The notes: generated from the sequence alone by a model not told the origin. A stretch of DNA of 64,000 nucleotides from an uncultured Lachnospiraceae bacterium (GCA_910578085.1 CAJTPM010000002.1:1-64000); one strand, 5' to 3'. Positions 44,408 through 53,874 are shown, counted from the first letter of the stretch. Numbers and translations: made by a program.

Positions 44408-45249
44408 GGGAAACTATGATAGAACTGGGAAAGAGACAGAAGTTAAAAATCGTGAAGGAAGTGGAGTTTGGCGTCTACCTGGGGGATGAAAAGGAGAAAG
44501 TGCTTCTGCCGAAAAAGCAGGTGCCGGAGGGGGCGAAAAAGGATGATGAACTGGAAGTGTTTATCTACAGGGATTCTTCCGACAGGCCCATCGCAACGGT
44601 CAGAACGCCGAAACTGATGGCGGGGGAGACGGCAGTTTTATCAGTTTCGGATGTGACGGATATCGGAGCCTTTCTGGACTGGGGATTGGAGAAAGATCTG
44701 TTTTTGCCGTTTAAACAGCAGACAGCCAAAGTAAAGCCGGGGGATGAATGCCTTGTTGCGCTCTATATAGATAAGAGCAGCAGGCTCTGTGCTACCATGA
44801 AGGTATATCATCATCTGCAAACGGACAGCCCCTATCGGAAGAACGATACCGTGACGGGACGTGTCTACGAACTCAGCGGGAATTTCGGCGCGTTTGTGGC
44901 GGTGGACGATAAATATTCCGCGCTGATTCCCAAAAAGGAGATGTACGGCGGGAAAAAATATCAGGTGGGTGATATGGTCACGGCCCGGGTGGCAGATGTG
45001 AAGGAGGACGGCAAGCTGGAACTGGCTGTACGTCAGAAGGCGTATCTGCAGATGGAAGAGGATGCCGACAGACTGATGGGGATCATAGACAGTCATGGCG
45101 GTGTGCTGCCCTTTTCCGATAAGGCGGATCCCGAGCTTATCCGGCGGGAAACAGGGATGAGCAAGAACGAATTCAAGCGGGCTTTAGGAGGATTATATAA
45201 ATGCAGGCGCGTTGAGATTGGCGAAAGCTCAGTTCGTAAAATAAAGTGA
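44404..45249 (+). CDS. cvfB: S1-domain RNA-binding protein, CvfB-like
   Basis: Protein of 281 residues with three S1-like modules and a C-terminal winged helix, as in CvfB/YitL: VEFGVYLGDEKEKVLLPKKQ, VTDIGAFLDWGLEKDLFLPF, LSGNFGAFVAVDDKYSALIP and DKADPELIRRETGMSKNEFK. CvfB affects virulence gene expression in staphylococci, probably by RNA binding. ATG at 44404 overlaps the preceding stop; a second in-frame ATG at 44416 with GAGGG upstream is also possible. Confidence 0.9.
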   Translation: MRETMIELGKRQKLKIVKEVEFGVYLGDEKEKVLLPKKQVPEGAKKDDELEVFIYRDSSDRPIATVRTPKLMAGETAVLSVSDVTDIGAFLDWGLEKDLFLPFKQQTAKVKPGDECLVALYIDKSSRLCATMKVYHHLQTDSPYRKNDTVTGRVYELSGNFGAFVAVDDKYSALIPKKEMYGGKKYQVGDMVTARVADVKEDGKLELAVRQKAYLQMEEDADRLMGIIDSHGGVLPFSDKADPELIRRETGMSKNEFKRALGGLYKCRRVEIGESSVRKIK

Positions 45250-45360
45250 AAAGCCAGGAGAGTGGAATAATCAAACACATTAGACAAAAATGTACCATTA
45301 AAATTGTGCAGATTTGCTAATGATTGAGAATCTTTCTGAAAAAAAGACGGTGAAAAAAGA

Positions 45361-45372
45361 GAAAACGTTTTC
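45361..45372. promoter_or_regulatory. cre-like palindrome
   Basis: GAAAACGTTTTC is a perfect 12-base palindrome matching the core of catabolite-response elements bound by CcpA; the outer bases differ from consensus. It lies just upstream of the -35 box of the HPr-like gene. Confidence 0.4.
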
Positions 45373-45378
45373 CGCCTC

Positions 45379-45406
45379 TTGCAATTTGGAAAATTTCGGG
45401 TAAAAT
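45379..45406 (+). promoter_or_regulatory. Promoter of the second HPr-like gene
   Basis: TTGCAA (45379-45384), 16 bases, TAAAAT (45401-45406). Confidence 0.6.
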
Positions 45407-45474
45407 CAAACTTGTAAACGAAAATGATTGAATTGCAGTTTCCGCAAAGACACGCGGAGAGAAAGGAGTACAGA

Positions 45475-45711
45475 ATGAAAGTACAGAATATTAAAAACAT
45501 TGAAAAGTTTTTTCAGGTAGTGGACAAATGTTCCGGCAGAGTAGAGCTGGTTACAGGTGAAGGCGACAGATTAAATCTGAAGTCCAAACTGTCCCAGTAT
45601 GTATCCATGGCAAATATCTTTTCCAATGGTGAGATTCCAGAGCTGGAGATTATTGCTTATGAGCCGGAAGATATCGGGAAACTTGTGAACTTTATGATGG
45701 AGAATGACTAA
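45475..45711 (+). CDS. Small HPr-like protein, no active-site histidine
   Basis: Protein of 78 residues. The order helix (NIEKFFQVVDKC), strands (GRVELVTGEGDRLNLKS), a helix with KLSQYVSMANIFS, strand ELEIIAYEP and final helix DIGKLVNFMM resembles the HPr fold, and the region around KSKLSQYVSM sits where HPr has its Ser46 helix. No GxHARPA loop is present. I am moderately sure of the fold; function is unknown. ATG at 45475 with GAAAGGAG upstream. Confidence 0.65.
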   Translation: MKVQNIKNIEKFFQVVDKCSGRVELVTGEGDRLNLKSKLSQYVSMANIFSNGEIPELEIIAYEPEDIGKLVNFMMEND

Positions 45712-45716
45712 GATAA

Positions 45717-46667
45717 ATGAACAGTAAAAGGATCGGAGTATCGTTTCTGCTTACCATACTGATAGAATTTTTTTATGTGTTTGGCATTAGTATTTTTTTT
45801 GCGGTGACAGAAAGCGGTGAGCTGGGTATTGTAGAAAATTTAATATTGGCACAGATGTTAAATGTGGTGCCCTTATTTCTGGTGGTTTTGATCGGAAGAA
45901 GAAAAGACAGGTCGGAAAAGATTTTTTCGGACGTGCTGGGATTCAGGCGGATTAAAATTTCTACTGCTCTTATGACGGTCCTTTACACAATTTTGATTTC
46001 ACCATTGTCAACGCTTGCGAATGCAATATCGATGATATTTGTGGATAATGCAGTGAATGAAATTGCAGGGGACGTCCTGGACGTCCCTTTTGTCGTTATG
46101 TTTTTGATTATGGCAGTTTTTGGACCATTCTGCGAAGAACTGGTTTTCCGGGGGGCTTTTTTCCGGGGATTCCGGAAATCAGGAAATATTTTCGGGGCGA
46201 TTGTGATGTCGGCAGTGCTGTTTGCAATCATGCATATGAATTTTAACCAGGCGGCCTATGCGGTATTGCTCGGTATTATGATGGCGCTGGCGGCAGAGGC
46301 CACAGGTTCTACAGTAACCTCTTTTATAATACACCTGATTTTTAATGGACAAAGTGTATGCCTGCTGTATCTGAGCGATAAATTAGCGCCGGATATTCTG
46401 ATGGAGGAAATGGAGATGAGTTACAGCTCATCGGAGATGGCGCTTATTATTGCTTTTTATCTGCTTCTTGCGGTAGTGTGTACCTCCATTGCGTTCTGTG
46501 TACTGACATGGATGGCATCCAACGAAGGAAAACAGAATTTCCTGAGAACAGTCTGGGCCTCCAGGAAGAACCGGGGTGAAAAGATGTGGAGTGTCTGCCT
46601 GATTATCGCTGTTTCTCTGGCACTTATCTATATGATAGCCATGGAGATACTGAAGGCTGTGCTGTGA
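45717..46667 (+). CDS. CPBP family intramembrane metalloprotease-like protein
   Basis: Membrane protein of 316 residues with about eight hydrophobic segments. The Abi/CPBP motifs are clear: EELVFRGAFFRGF with the Glu pair, AVLFAIMHMNFNQ with the motif-2 His, and a later HLIFNGQS. Family members are related to type II CAAX prenyl endopeptidases; in bacteria many act in bacteriocin immunity or maturation, but no bacteriocin gene is seen here. It starts five bases after the HPr-like gene. Confidence 0.9.
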   Translation: MNSKRIGVSFLLTILIEFFYVFGISIFFAVTESGELGIVENLILAQMLNVVPLFLVVLIGRRKDRSEKIFSDVLGFRRIKISTALMTVLYTILISPLSTLANAISMIFVDNAVNEIAGDVLDVPFVVMFLIMAVFGPFCEELVFRGAFFRGFRKSGNIFGAIVMSAVLFAIMHMNFNQAAYAVLLGIMMALAAEATGSTVTSFIIHLIFNGQSVCLLYLSDKLAPDILMEEMEMSYSSSEMALIIAFYLLLAVVCTSIAFCVLTWMASNEGKQNFLRTVWASRKNRGEKMWSVCLIIAVSLALIYMIAMEILKAVL

Positions 46668-46742
46668 ACGGAAAGGTTTTTGGCAGTAACAGGATTTTTG
46701 AAGAAAGCATCTATGCGGATTATATGCGGGATGAATAAATAA

Positions 46743-46790
46743 GAAAACAGACAGGAAACACGTTTAATGTTCCTGTCTGTTTCTTTTTTC
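46743..46790. terminator. Bidirectional terminator
   Basis: AGAAAACAGACAGGAA pairs with TTCCTGTCTGTTTCT around a ~14-base loop, with T6 on the plus side and an A-rich left flank that serves the reverse-strand yjfB. Confidence 0.75.
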
Positions 46791-46879
46791 CGTCAATGTA
46801 AAGCCTCCGAAGCAAACTGGCTTTTTATCCTGTAAGAATATGGGCAGTATTGCTTATTTCGGAGGAACAGGTCACTGTT

Positions 46880-47080
46880 TTATATACGGACGTCAAACTG
46901 ACTTCCGATATCGGGATTGACGGAAAGCTCCATCTGTGCAGTGGGGACAGATGCAATCATCTGTGCTAACTGTGAACCCTGCGAAGTGGCAGTATCCATA
47001 GCTTTACTCAGCATCTTCATACCCCAGTCGGTCTGCACTTTGGACATAGACATAGCAGTCGATAAACCCGCAATATCCAT
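46880..47080 (-). CDS. YjfB family protein
   Basis: Protein of 66 residues that fits the YjfB (putative motility) family: MDIAGLSTAMSMSKVQTDW at the N terminus, a helical centre with AMDTATSQGSQLAQM, and a short C terminus. The family is common in flagellated Firmicutes, with no proven function. ATG at 47080 has AGGAGAGG upstream and its own strong promoter. Confidence 0.85.
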   Translation of the reverse strand: MDIAGLSTAMSMSKVQTDWGMKMLSKAMDTATSQGSQLAQMIASVPTAQMELSVNPDIGSQFDVRI

Positions 47081-47162
47081 CTGGCACCTCTCCTTTATCC
47101 ATGCGTTTCAGCATGGGAGTATTGTTGTATGGCCGATCCCGTTGTAAGAGATGGCCAGTTTC

Positions 47163-47191
47163 AGTATAAATGGAAAGAGATTTTTTGTCAA
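47163..47191 (-). promoter_or_regulatory. Promoter of yjfB
   Basis: Reverse strand perfect TTGACA (47186-47191), 17 bases, TATACT (47163-47168). Confidence 0.75.
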
Positions 47192-47277
47192 TCTTGCTAA
47201 AATGATAAATTTTTGATATACTGAACATTATGCAGGCGCAGGGCAGTACAAAAGTGCATGCAGAAACGGGGCGGGAA

Positions 47278-47982
47278 ATGCAAAAAATAAATATATTGGG
47301 AATGAGCCTGACGGATTACTCTTTTAAAGAGGCGATCGGCATAACGGATCGTTTTCTGGGGAACGGCAGTCTTAATACGATCCTGTTTGTTTCCGCGAAG
47401 ATCCTGGTGGGGGCCGGAAGCGCGGCAAAAAAGCAGGCATGGATAGAAGCGGCGGATCTGATTGTCTGGAGTGATGCTGAGATTGTGCGTCAGGCAGGCG
47501 TTATGGCAAAGAACCGTATTCATGAGGTGGAAAACCAGGAATATTTCAAAGAGATTTTAAGACGCTTTGGAAGAGGGGGAAATCCTCTTTATCTGCTTGC
47601 GGATTCGGAAGAAGAGCTGGAAAAGCTGGGGCATGATCTGAAAAGTTTCAGGGAGGATCTGAACATTGCAGGTGCGGGAATCGTAGGGGGTATGCAGGCG
47701 GAATGGGAAAATGAAGCCAATCGGATCAACGAACTTGCGCCTGTTGCCATCATATCCAGGATGCAGTTTGAAAAGCAGGCAGAAATTGTGGAAAGCATGA
47801 AACAATTTTTAAATGCGGAAATCTGGCTTGCCCTTGATAATGAAATGATTCCGGACAGCAGAAGGGTTCCCCTTTTGAGAAAGCTTCTCAGCAAATGGGA
47901 TCATCATGTTTTTCAGAAACTGTTGTCAGAATCTCGTCGGATGAACAGGCAGGATGAAAAATCGGATCGGACATCTGAATAG
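47278..47982 (+). CDS. Divergent WecG/TagA/CpsF-family protein
   Basis: Protein of 234 residues with the two-part layout of TagA-like transferases (INILGMSLTDYSFKEAI near the start; GGNPLYLLADSEEELEKLG, then GAGIVGGMQ). Family members add N-acetylmannosamine to undecaprenyl-linked GlcNAc. Two key elements are altered: the LPDG-like catalytic segment reads VWSDAEIV, and the PKQE segment near the end reads FEKQAE. Activity is therefore doubtful. I prefer ATG 47278 (GGGGCGGGAA upstream) to 47230. It stands alone between a divergent gene and a terminator. Confidence 0.75.
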   Translation: MQKINILGMSLTDYSFKEAIGITDRFLGNGSLNTILFVSAKILVGAGSAAKKQAWIEAADLIVWSDAEIVRQAGVMAKNRIHEVENQEYFKEILRRFGRGGNPLYLLADSEEELEKLGHDLKSFREDLNIAGAGIVGGMQAEWENEANRINELAPVAIISRMQFEKQAEIVESMKQFLNAEIWLALDNEMIPDSRRVPLLRKLLSKWDHHVFQKLLSESRRMNRQDEKSDRTSE

Positions 47983-48010
47983 AGGAAAGAGTTTGTATAT
48001 CTTTGATATG

Positions 48011-48038
48011 AAAACAGCCCGTTGAGTGGCTGTTTTTC
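48011..48038 (+). terminator. Terminator after the TagA-like gene
   Basis: AACAGCC pairs with GGCTGTT around an eight-base loop and is followed by a T-run. The rest of 48039-48277 is AT-rich leader of the next gene with no supported coding region. Confidence 0.7.
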
Positions 48039-48277
48039 TTATTCATTGCAAATGTACTCGTATTGTATAGGTTGACTATTGGAAAAAACAGGTAAATTTT
48101 AGAGAAAATCTAAAAAAACAGACAAAAAAAGTTTGAAAAGAGGTAGATTTATTTGTGCATTTGTTTTAAAATGAGTAATAGGTCACGAAAAAAGCCTTTT
48201 CAGGGGTGGAATTGTATTGTTGAAAATGTATAAAGAATTGTACGGTAAAGATGTCATGCATTGCAGGAGGGAAGGAT

Positions 48278-49360
48278 ATGATTTCAAATCAGATTTTGCA
48301 GAACACGATTGAAGGTTTAAAGGCAATTGCCAGAGTGGAGCTCTGTATTATGGATGTTGACGGTAAAGAAGTGGCAGCTACAGTGGCAATGCATGAATGT
48401 GAAAAACCTGCGATGGAATTTGCGCAGTCGCCGGCGGATTCCCAGGAGATACAGGGCTATCAGTATTTTAAAATTTATGATGAGCAGCAACTGGAATACA
48501 TATTGATCGCGGGTGGTTCCGGTGAAGATGTTTACATGGTTGGAAAGATGGTAGCTTTCCAGATACAGGGATTACTGGTGGCGTACAAGGAGCGTTTTGA
48601 CAAGGATAATTTTATTAAAAACCTGCTGCTTGACAATCTGCTGCTTGTGGATATTTACAGCCGTGCGAAAAAACTTCATATCCAGGCTGATGTCAGGCGC
48701 GTGGTGATGATCATTGAGACGGACAGCACGAAGGACTGTAATGTGCTGGAGATCGTGCGCAGCGGTAATACCAATACCAGAGACTTTGTAACAGCGGTGG
48801 ATGAGAATAATGTGATCGTTGTAAGGGATCTGACGGACGGGGATTCCCCGGCGGAGATAGACAGAGGGGCAAAGGCACTGGAGAGTTTTCTCGTAAAAGA
48901 GGGTATGAAGAATGTCCGTGTATCTTACGGTACTGTCGTAAAGGAGATCAAAGATGTCAGCCGTTCTTACAAAGAGGCGCGGATGGCTCTTGATGTGGGA
49001 AAAATATTTTTCAGTGACAGAAACGTGGTGGCATACAGTGAGCTGGGGATTGGGCGTCTGATCTATCAGCTTCCGATTCCACTGTGCAGAATGTTTATCA
49101 GAGAGATATTCGGCGGAAAAAGCCCTGATGATTTCGATGAGGAGACGCTGACAACGATCAATAAGTTCTTCGAAAACAGCCTGAATGTTTCGGAGACTTC
49201 AAGGCAGCTTTTCATTCACAGGAATACGCTGGTCTACAGACTGGATAAGCTGCAGAAGGCTACAGGACTGGATCTGAGAGTCTTTGAGGATGCTATCACC
49301 TTCAAGATCGCACTGATGGTTGTAAAATATATGAAATATATGGAGACCTTTGATTATTGA
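48278..49360 (+). CDS. CdaR/PucR-type transcriptional regulator
   Basis: Protein of 360 residues. N-terminal sugar-diacid-recognition-like part (VELCIMDVDGKEVAATVAM), a middle region with VRVSYGTVVKEIKDVSRSYK typical of the CdaR GGDEF-like domain, and a C-terminal PucR helix-turn-helix (NVSETSRQLFIHRNTLVYRL, DKLQKATGLDLR). It may sense a small organic acid. ATG at 48278 has GGAGGGAAGG upstream; an in-frame earlier ATG at 48251 lacks a site. It precedes ftsE on the same strand, and control of that block is possible but unproven. Confidence 0.88.
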   Translation: MISNQILQNTIEGLKAIARVELCIMDVDGKEVAATVAMHECEKPAMEFAQSPADSQEIQGYQYFKIYDEQQLEYILIAGGSGEDVYMVGKMVAFQIQGLLVAYKERFDKDNFIKNLLLDNLLLVDIYSRAKKLHIQADVRRVVMIIETDSTKDCNVLEIVRSGNTNTRDFVTAVDENNVIVVRDLTDGDSPAEIDRGAKALESFLVKEGMKNVRVSYGTVVKEIKDVSRSYKEARMALDVGKIFFSDRNVVAYSELGIGRLIYQLPIPLCRMFIREIFGGKSPDDFDEETLTTINKFFENSLNVSETSRQLFIHRNTLVYRLDKLQKATGLDLRVFEDAITFKIALMVVKYMKYMETFDY

Positions 49361-49500
49361 GGATTTTCTGATCCGTAAAACAGAAGATGCATTTTTAAAG
49401 TGGGAAGATACGCCGCAAAGAGGAGGAAGGTGTTCAGGCAGATGAAATTTAAAAAGGTGTATCCCCTGTATAGGATGGTAGAGGAGAAAGGGACAGGATA

Positions 49501-50241
49501 GTGACGGAGAAAACGGTAAAAAAGAAACGGAAGAAAAGAAGCAGTGACAGGGATATTATTGTACTGGATCATGTGAGTAAATCTTATGAGACAGGTTCCC
49601 CGGCCCTGAATGATATTAATTTGCGCATCAGGCAGGGAGAATTTGTGTTTATTGTAGGTGACAGCGGTTCGGGAAAATCTACAATGATCAAACTGCTGTT
49701 GCGGGAATTGAGCGCAACGGAAGGAAATGTCAGGGTGTTAGGATATGATCTGAACAGGATCAGGCACCGGAAGATTCCGGAATTTCGTCGCAACATCGGT
49801 ATTGTATTTCAGGATTTCCGTCTTTTAAAGGACAGGAATGTTTATGAGAATGTGGCTTTTGCACAGAGGATCGTACAGACACCTGCAAAGCAGATGCGGA
49901 AAAATGTGCCGGCAGTTCTTGCCTCGGTGGGGCTGGCCGGAAAATATAAGGCAAAACCGAAACAGCTTTCCGGCGGTGAACAGCAGAGGGTAGCCCTTGC
50001 CCGCGCCCTTGTGAATGAGCCAACATTGCTTTTGTGTGATGAGCCTACCGGGAATCTGGATCCCAAAAACTCCTGGGAGATTATGAATATGCTGGAGGAG
50101 ATTAATAAGGGAGGGACAACCGTGCTGGTGGTAACTCACAATAAAGAAATTGTGAACCAGATGGAGAAGCGGGTGGTGACATTAAAAAGAGGCGTCATTA
50201 TAAGCGACGAGGAGAAGGGAGCGTATATCGATGAGGATTAG
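49501..50241 (+). CDS. ftsE: Cell division ATP-binding protein FtsE
   Basis: ABC ATPase of 246 residues with a basic N-terminal extension (EKTVKKKRKKRSS). Walker A is GDSGSGKST, signature LSGGEQQRVALARAL, Walker B LLLCDEPTGNLDP. GTG start at 49501. With FtsX it couples ATP use to activation of wall hydrolases. It overlaps ftsX by 11 bases. Confidence 0.95.
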   Translation: MTEKTVKKKRKKRSSDRDIIVLDHVSKSYETGSPALNDINLRIRQGEFVFIVGDSGSGKSTMIKLLLRELSATEGNVRVLGYDLNRIRHRKIPEFRRNIGIVFQDFRLLKDRNVYENVAFAQRIVQTPAKQMRKNVPAVLASVGLAGKYKAKPKQLSGGEQQRVALARALVNEPTLLLCDEPTGNLDPKNSWEIMNMLEEINKGGTTVLVVTHNKEIVNQMEKRVVTLKRGVIISDEEKGAYIDED

Positions 50242-51127
50242 TACATTTTTTTATACGATCAGACAGGGCTTCCGCAATATTTTCCGCAACAAGCTTTTTT
50301 CGCTGGCTTCGATCGCTACGATAACGGCCTGCCTGTTTATGTTTGGCATTTTTTACTCAGTTGTGGTCAATCTGCAGAGCATGGTGCAGAATGCGGAGGA
50401 AGGGGTCTGCGTCACGGTATTTTTTGAGGAGGGACTGGATGATACCACCATACAGGAGATAGGAGAGAAGATATCGGGAAGAGTGGAAGTGTCGGAAGTG
50501 GAATATATTTCGGCTGATGAAGCCTGGGAGGAATGGCTGGCCGGTTATCCGCCGGAATATGCGGAAGGCTTTACAGAAAATCCCCTGGCTAACTGCGCCA
50601 ACTACAGAGTTTATTTGAGTGATGTTTCCATGCAGGATTCCCTTGTCACTTATCTGGAGTCCACACCGGGTGTCAGAAAGATAAACCGTTCCCAGTTTAC
50701 AGCGGACATTCTGACCGGTTTCAACTCGCTGTTAGGGTATGTGTCTATAGGCCTTATTGCTATTTTGCTGGGAGTATCGATTTTTTTGATCAGCAATACG
50801 GTGACCATCGGCATCAATGTGCGTAAAGAGGAGATATCCATTATGAAATATATTGGCGCCACAGATTTCTTTGTGCGTTTTCCGTTTGTGGTGGAGGGAA
50901 TGCTGATCGGTCTGGTGGGGGCGGGAATACCACTTGTTATCATTTATTTTGTTTATAATAAAGCCGTAGCTTATGTGCTGGAACGTTTTTCCATTCTGAC
51001 CAATCTTCTCACCTTTTTGCCGGTGACAGAGATTTTCCATATGTTATTGCCGCTGTCTTTGGGAATCGGTGTAGGGATCGGCTTTATCGGCAGTTTTACA
51101 ACAGTGAGGAAGCATCTTGGAGTATAG
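50231..51127 (+). CDS. ftsX: Cell division protein FtsX
   Basis: Membrane protein of 298 residues: one N-terminal helix, an extracellular domain (residues ~45-165, with VEYISADEAWEEW) and three further helices in the FtsX/MacB permease pattern. In Gram-positive bacteria its outer loop contacts peptidoglycan hydrolases; here such a hydrolase is encoded next. Confidence 0.95.
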   Translation: MRISTFFYTIRQGFRNIFRNKLFSLASIATITACLFMFGIFYSVVVNLQSMVQNAEEGVCVTVFFEEGLDDTTIQEIGEKISGRVEVSEVEYISADEAWEEWLAGYPPEYAEGFTENPLANCANYRVYLSDVSMQDSLVTYLESTPGVRKINRSQFTADILTGFNSLLGYVSIGLIAILLGVSIFLISNTVTIGINVRKEEISIMKYIGATDFFVRFPFVVEGMLIGLVGAGIPLVIIYFVYNKAVAYVLERFSILTNLLTFLPVTEIFHMLLPLSLGIGVGIGFIGSFTTVRKHLGV

Positions 51128-51233
51128 GAAAGTATGGTAAGAGCGGATACCTGTGGCGGGAACAGTCCATATTTTTGCAGATATGCTTTCTGATGTGATA
51201 TGGAATGATGAGTTGTGTTCCGGAGTTTAGAGT

Positions 51234-52463
51234 ATGGAAAAGAAATTACATCTGAAAAAGTGCATAGGAATTTTTGTGCTGTTGATACTGGTACTGCTGT
51301 CCGGTGAAGAGACCAGGGCAGTCTCTCCGTCTTCCATAACATCTGAGAGCATCCGGGAAAAGGAAGGACAGATATCCAATGCCCAGGAGGAAAAAAAACA
51401 GATAGAATCTGCTCTGACAGACATTAAGGAATTGAAGGCACAGCTGGAAGGGGAAAAGATAAGTCTGGAGAATTATGTGGTGGCATTGGACAATGATTTA
51501 GCCGGGATACAGCAGAAGATTTCGGAATTAAATGGAAAGATCGTGGCAAAGGAAGAAGAGATCAGGGAGACAGAGAAGGAGCTGGATGCGGCCATAGAAA
51601 AACAGGACGAACAGTATGCTGCGATGAAAATGCGCATACAGATGATGTATGAGCAGAATGATAATTATTACGTTGAAATGATATTGAGCGCAGAATCTTT
51701 TGGAGATCTGTTGAATAGACTGGATTATATAAAGGAAGTGTCGGCGTACGATGAACGAAAACTGCAGGAATACATGCTGATCAGGGAGTATGTGGAGATG
51801 TGCAGGGAACAGCTGGATGCGGAAAAAGAGGTTCTGGATGCGGCAAAAGTAAGTGTACAGCAGGAGGAAGCATCTCTGGAAGAACTGATTTCTGATAAAG
51901 AGGCGGAGATCGTTGCAAAGCAGAGCGATATCGGCAGCAAAGCGGCAGCGATCGAGGAGTATGAGGCAGACATCCGGGCACAGAATGAACTGATCGCTTC
52001 TCTGGAGGCAGCAGTTGCGGCGGAGAGAAAGCGGTTAGCGGAGGAAAACGCAGCGCGGTTGACTTATGACGGCGGTGTATTCTGTTTCCCGGCACCTTCC
52101 TATACAAGAATTTCAGAAGAATATGGAGAGCGTATCCATCCGATCCTCGGCGTACCGCAGTTTCATAACGGAATAGATATTGCTGCGCCTAACGGCAGCC
52201 CGATTCTGGCGGCTTATGATGGAGAGGTGGTGGCGGCCGCATATAGTGGAAGCATGGGAAACTATGTGATGGTAGATCATGGAGACAGCCTTTATACCAT
52301 ATACATGCATGCCTCCGCACTCTATGTGTCAAAGGGAGAACTTGTGACGAAGGGGCAGCAGATCGCGGCTGTAGGCTCCACAGGAAGATCAACGGGACCC
52401 CATCTGCATTTCGGCGTACGAAAGAACGGAGGCTATGTGAGTCCATGGGGGTATCTCGGCTGA
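51234..52463 (+). CDS. M23-family (LytM) peptidoglycan hydrolase with coiled coils
   Basis: Protein of 409 residues: signal peptide or anchor (residues ~8-28), two long coiled-coil stretches (residues ~38-270, Glu/Lys/Ala rich), then a LytM domain with the zinc ligands in FHNGIDIAAPNG (HxxxD) and GPHLHFGV (HxH). Unlike Escherichia EnvC, the metal-site residues are intact, so it should itself cut peptide cross-links. The EnvC-like layout and the ftsEX neighbours suggest activation by FtsX. Confidence 0.93.
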   Translation: MEKKLHLKKCIGIFVLLILVLLSGEETRAVSPSSITSESIREKEGQISNAQEEKKQIESALTDIKELKAQLEGEKISLENYVVALDNDLAGIQQKISELNGKIVAKEEEIRETEKELDAAIEKQDEQYAAMKMRIQMMYEQNDNYYVEMILSAESFGDLLNRLDYIKEVSAYDERKLQEYMLIREYVEMCREQLDAEKEVLDAAKVSVQQEEASLEELISDKEAEIVAKQSDIGSKAAAIEEYEADIRAQNELIASLEAAVAAERKRLAEENAARLTYDGGVFCFPAPSYTRISEEYGERIHPILGVPQFHNGIDIAAPNGSPILAAYDGEVVAAAYSGSMGNYVMVDHGDSLYTIYMHASALYVSKGELVTKGQQIAAVGSTGRSTGPHLHFGVRKNGGYVSPWGYLG

Positions 52464-52564
52464 CTGTCCGGCTGTTTGGGCAGCCTGTGAATAGCACAGC
52501 TGAATGGTCATGGCTTTGGCTCAGATATAATTCAGTAGTAGTGGAATCATTGAAAAGGTGGCGT

Positions 52565-53806
52565 ATGGACGTGGAAGAAAATCAGGATAAATCAAAAAGT
52601 TATGGACTTGGTGTGGTGACAGGTATTCTGGCAACAGTACTTGCGGTCAGCGGAATATGGCTGGGGAAAATTATATTGGACAAAGGGAATACAAAAGAGG
52701 TATCCGTATCAGGGATTTTAAAGGAAAACTCTGTTGTAAACAGTGAGACTCTCAGCAAAATGGCGGCAATTGAGAAGACGGTAGATGAAAACTTTTATTT
52801 TGATACGCTGACAGAAGCGGATATGCAAACCGGTATCTACCGGGGTATGCTGGAGGCACTGGATGACAAATATGCAGTTTATTATACGGCGGAAGAGCTG
52901 AATACGCAGCTGGATGACAATGAGGGAATTTATTATGGCATCGGCGCTTATGTCATGATGAATACAGAGACAGAGACTCCCTATATCAGCGGGGTTATCC
53001 AGGGGACACCGGCCGAGGAGGCGGGACTGCAGATAGGGGATATTATCTATGCGGTGGACGGGACGCCTACCTTTCAGATGACACTGGAGGAGGCTACAGG
53101 GCTGATCAAAGGAGAAGAGGGAACTCATGTGACATTGACGCTGATACGGGAAGGTACGGCTTTTGATCAGGATGTGGTACGGAGGAAGGTGAACAATCCT
53201 ACCGTTACCTTTGAGATGCTGGATGAAGAGATCGGCTATATTGGTATTTCAGAATTTAAAGATATAACAGTGGATCAGTTTACGGAGGCTTATGCCGTAC
53301 TGAAAGGATCCGGTGTAAAAGCGCTGGTTCTCGATCTGCGTGGAAACCCGGGCGGCCTGCTGGATGCGACAGTCAGTATCTGCCAGCAGATTCTGCCGGA
53401 AGGTCTGGTTGTTTATACGGAAGATAAAAACGGAGAACGATTTGAGTACACATGTGATGGGACAAGGAAGATAGAGATACCAATGGTTGTGCTTGTCAAC
53501 AACGGTTCTGCAAGCGCCTCGGAAGTGATGACAGGGGCGATAAAAGATCATGGCGTGGGTACAGTGATGGGAACTACGACCTATGGGAAAGGGATTGTCC
53601 AGAAAATTATCAGACTTTCAGATGGATCCGGTGTAAAACTGACGACAAACGCCTACTTTACGCCAAACGGCAATAATATCCATGGAACGGGTATTGAACC
53701 GGATGTGGTGGTGGAATTTGACGCGGAAGCATATTATGGGGAAGAACGGATCGACAATCAGCTGGAGGCGGCAAAGGAATATCTGAGGAAGAAACTGCAC
53801 GGATAA
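52565..53806 (+). CDS. Carboxyl-terminal processing protease (S41, CtpA type)
   Basis: Protein of 413 residues: membrane helix (residues ~14-34), PDZ domain (residues ~110-190, IQGTPAEEAGLQIGDIIYAV) and S41 protease core with LDLRGNPGGLLD, the catalytic Ser in NNGSASASEVM and Lys in TTYGKGIVQ. Such proteases often process secreted or wall-active proteins, possibly the neighbouring hydrolase. I chose ATG 52565 (AAAGGTGG upstream) over a longer frame that would overlap the hydrolase gene. Confidence 0.93.
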   Translation: MDVEENQDKSKSYGLGVVTGILATVLAVSGIWLGKIILDKGNTKEVSVSGILKENSVVNSETLSKMAAIEKTVDENFYFDTLTEADMQTGIYRGMLEALDDKYAVYYTAEELNTQLDDNEGIYYGIGAYVMMNTETETPYISGVIQGTPAEEAGLQIGDIIYAVDGTPTFQMTLEEATGLIKGEEGTHVTLTLIREGTAFDQDVVRRKVNNPTVTFEMLDEEIGYIGISEFKDITVDQFTEAYAVLKGSGVKALVLDLRGNPGGLLDATVSICQQILPEGLVVYTEDKNGERFEYTCDGTRKIEIPMVVLVNNGSASASEVMTGAIKDHGVGTVMGTTTYGKGIVQKIIRLSDGSGVKLTTNAYFTPNGNNIHGTGIEPDVVVEFDAEAYYGEERIDNQLEAAKEYLRKKLHG

Positions 53807-53874
53807 AGAGGCGGCCAGGGAGAGCAGAAAACAGACAACTGAAAGGGCAGCAGGGAGACAAAGGAGAGAAAGCG

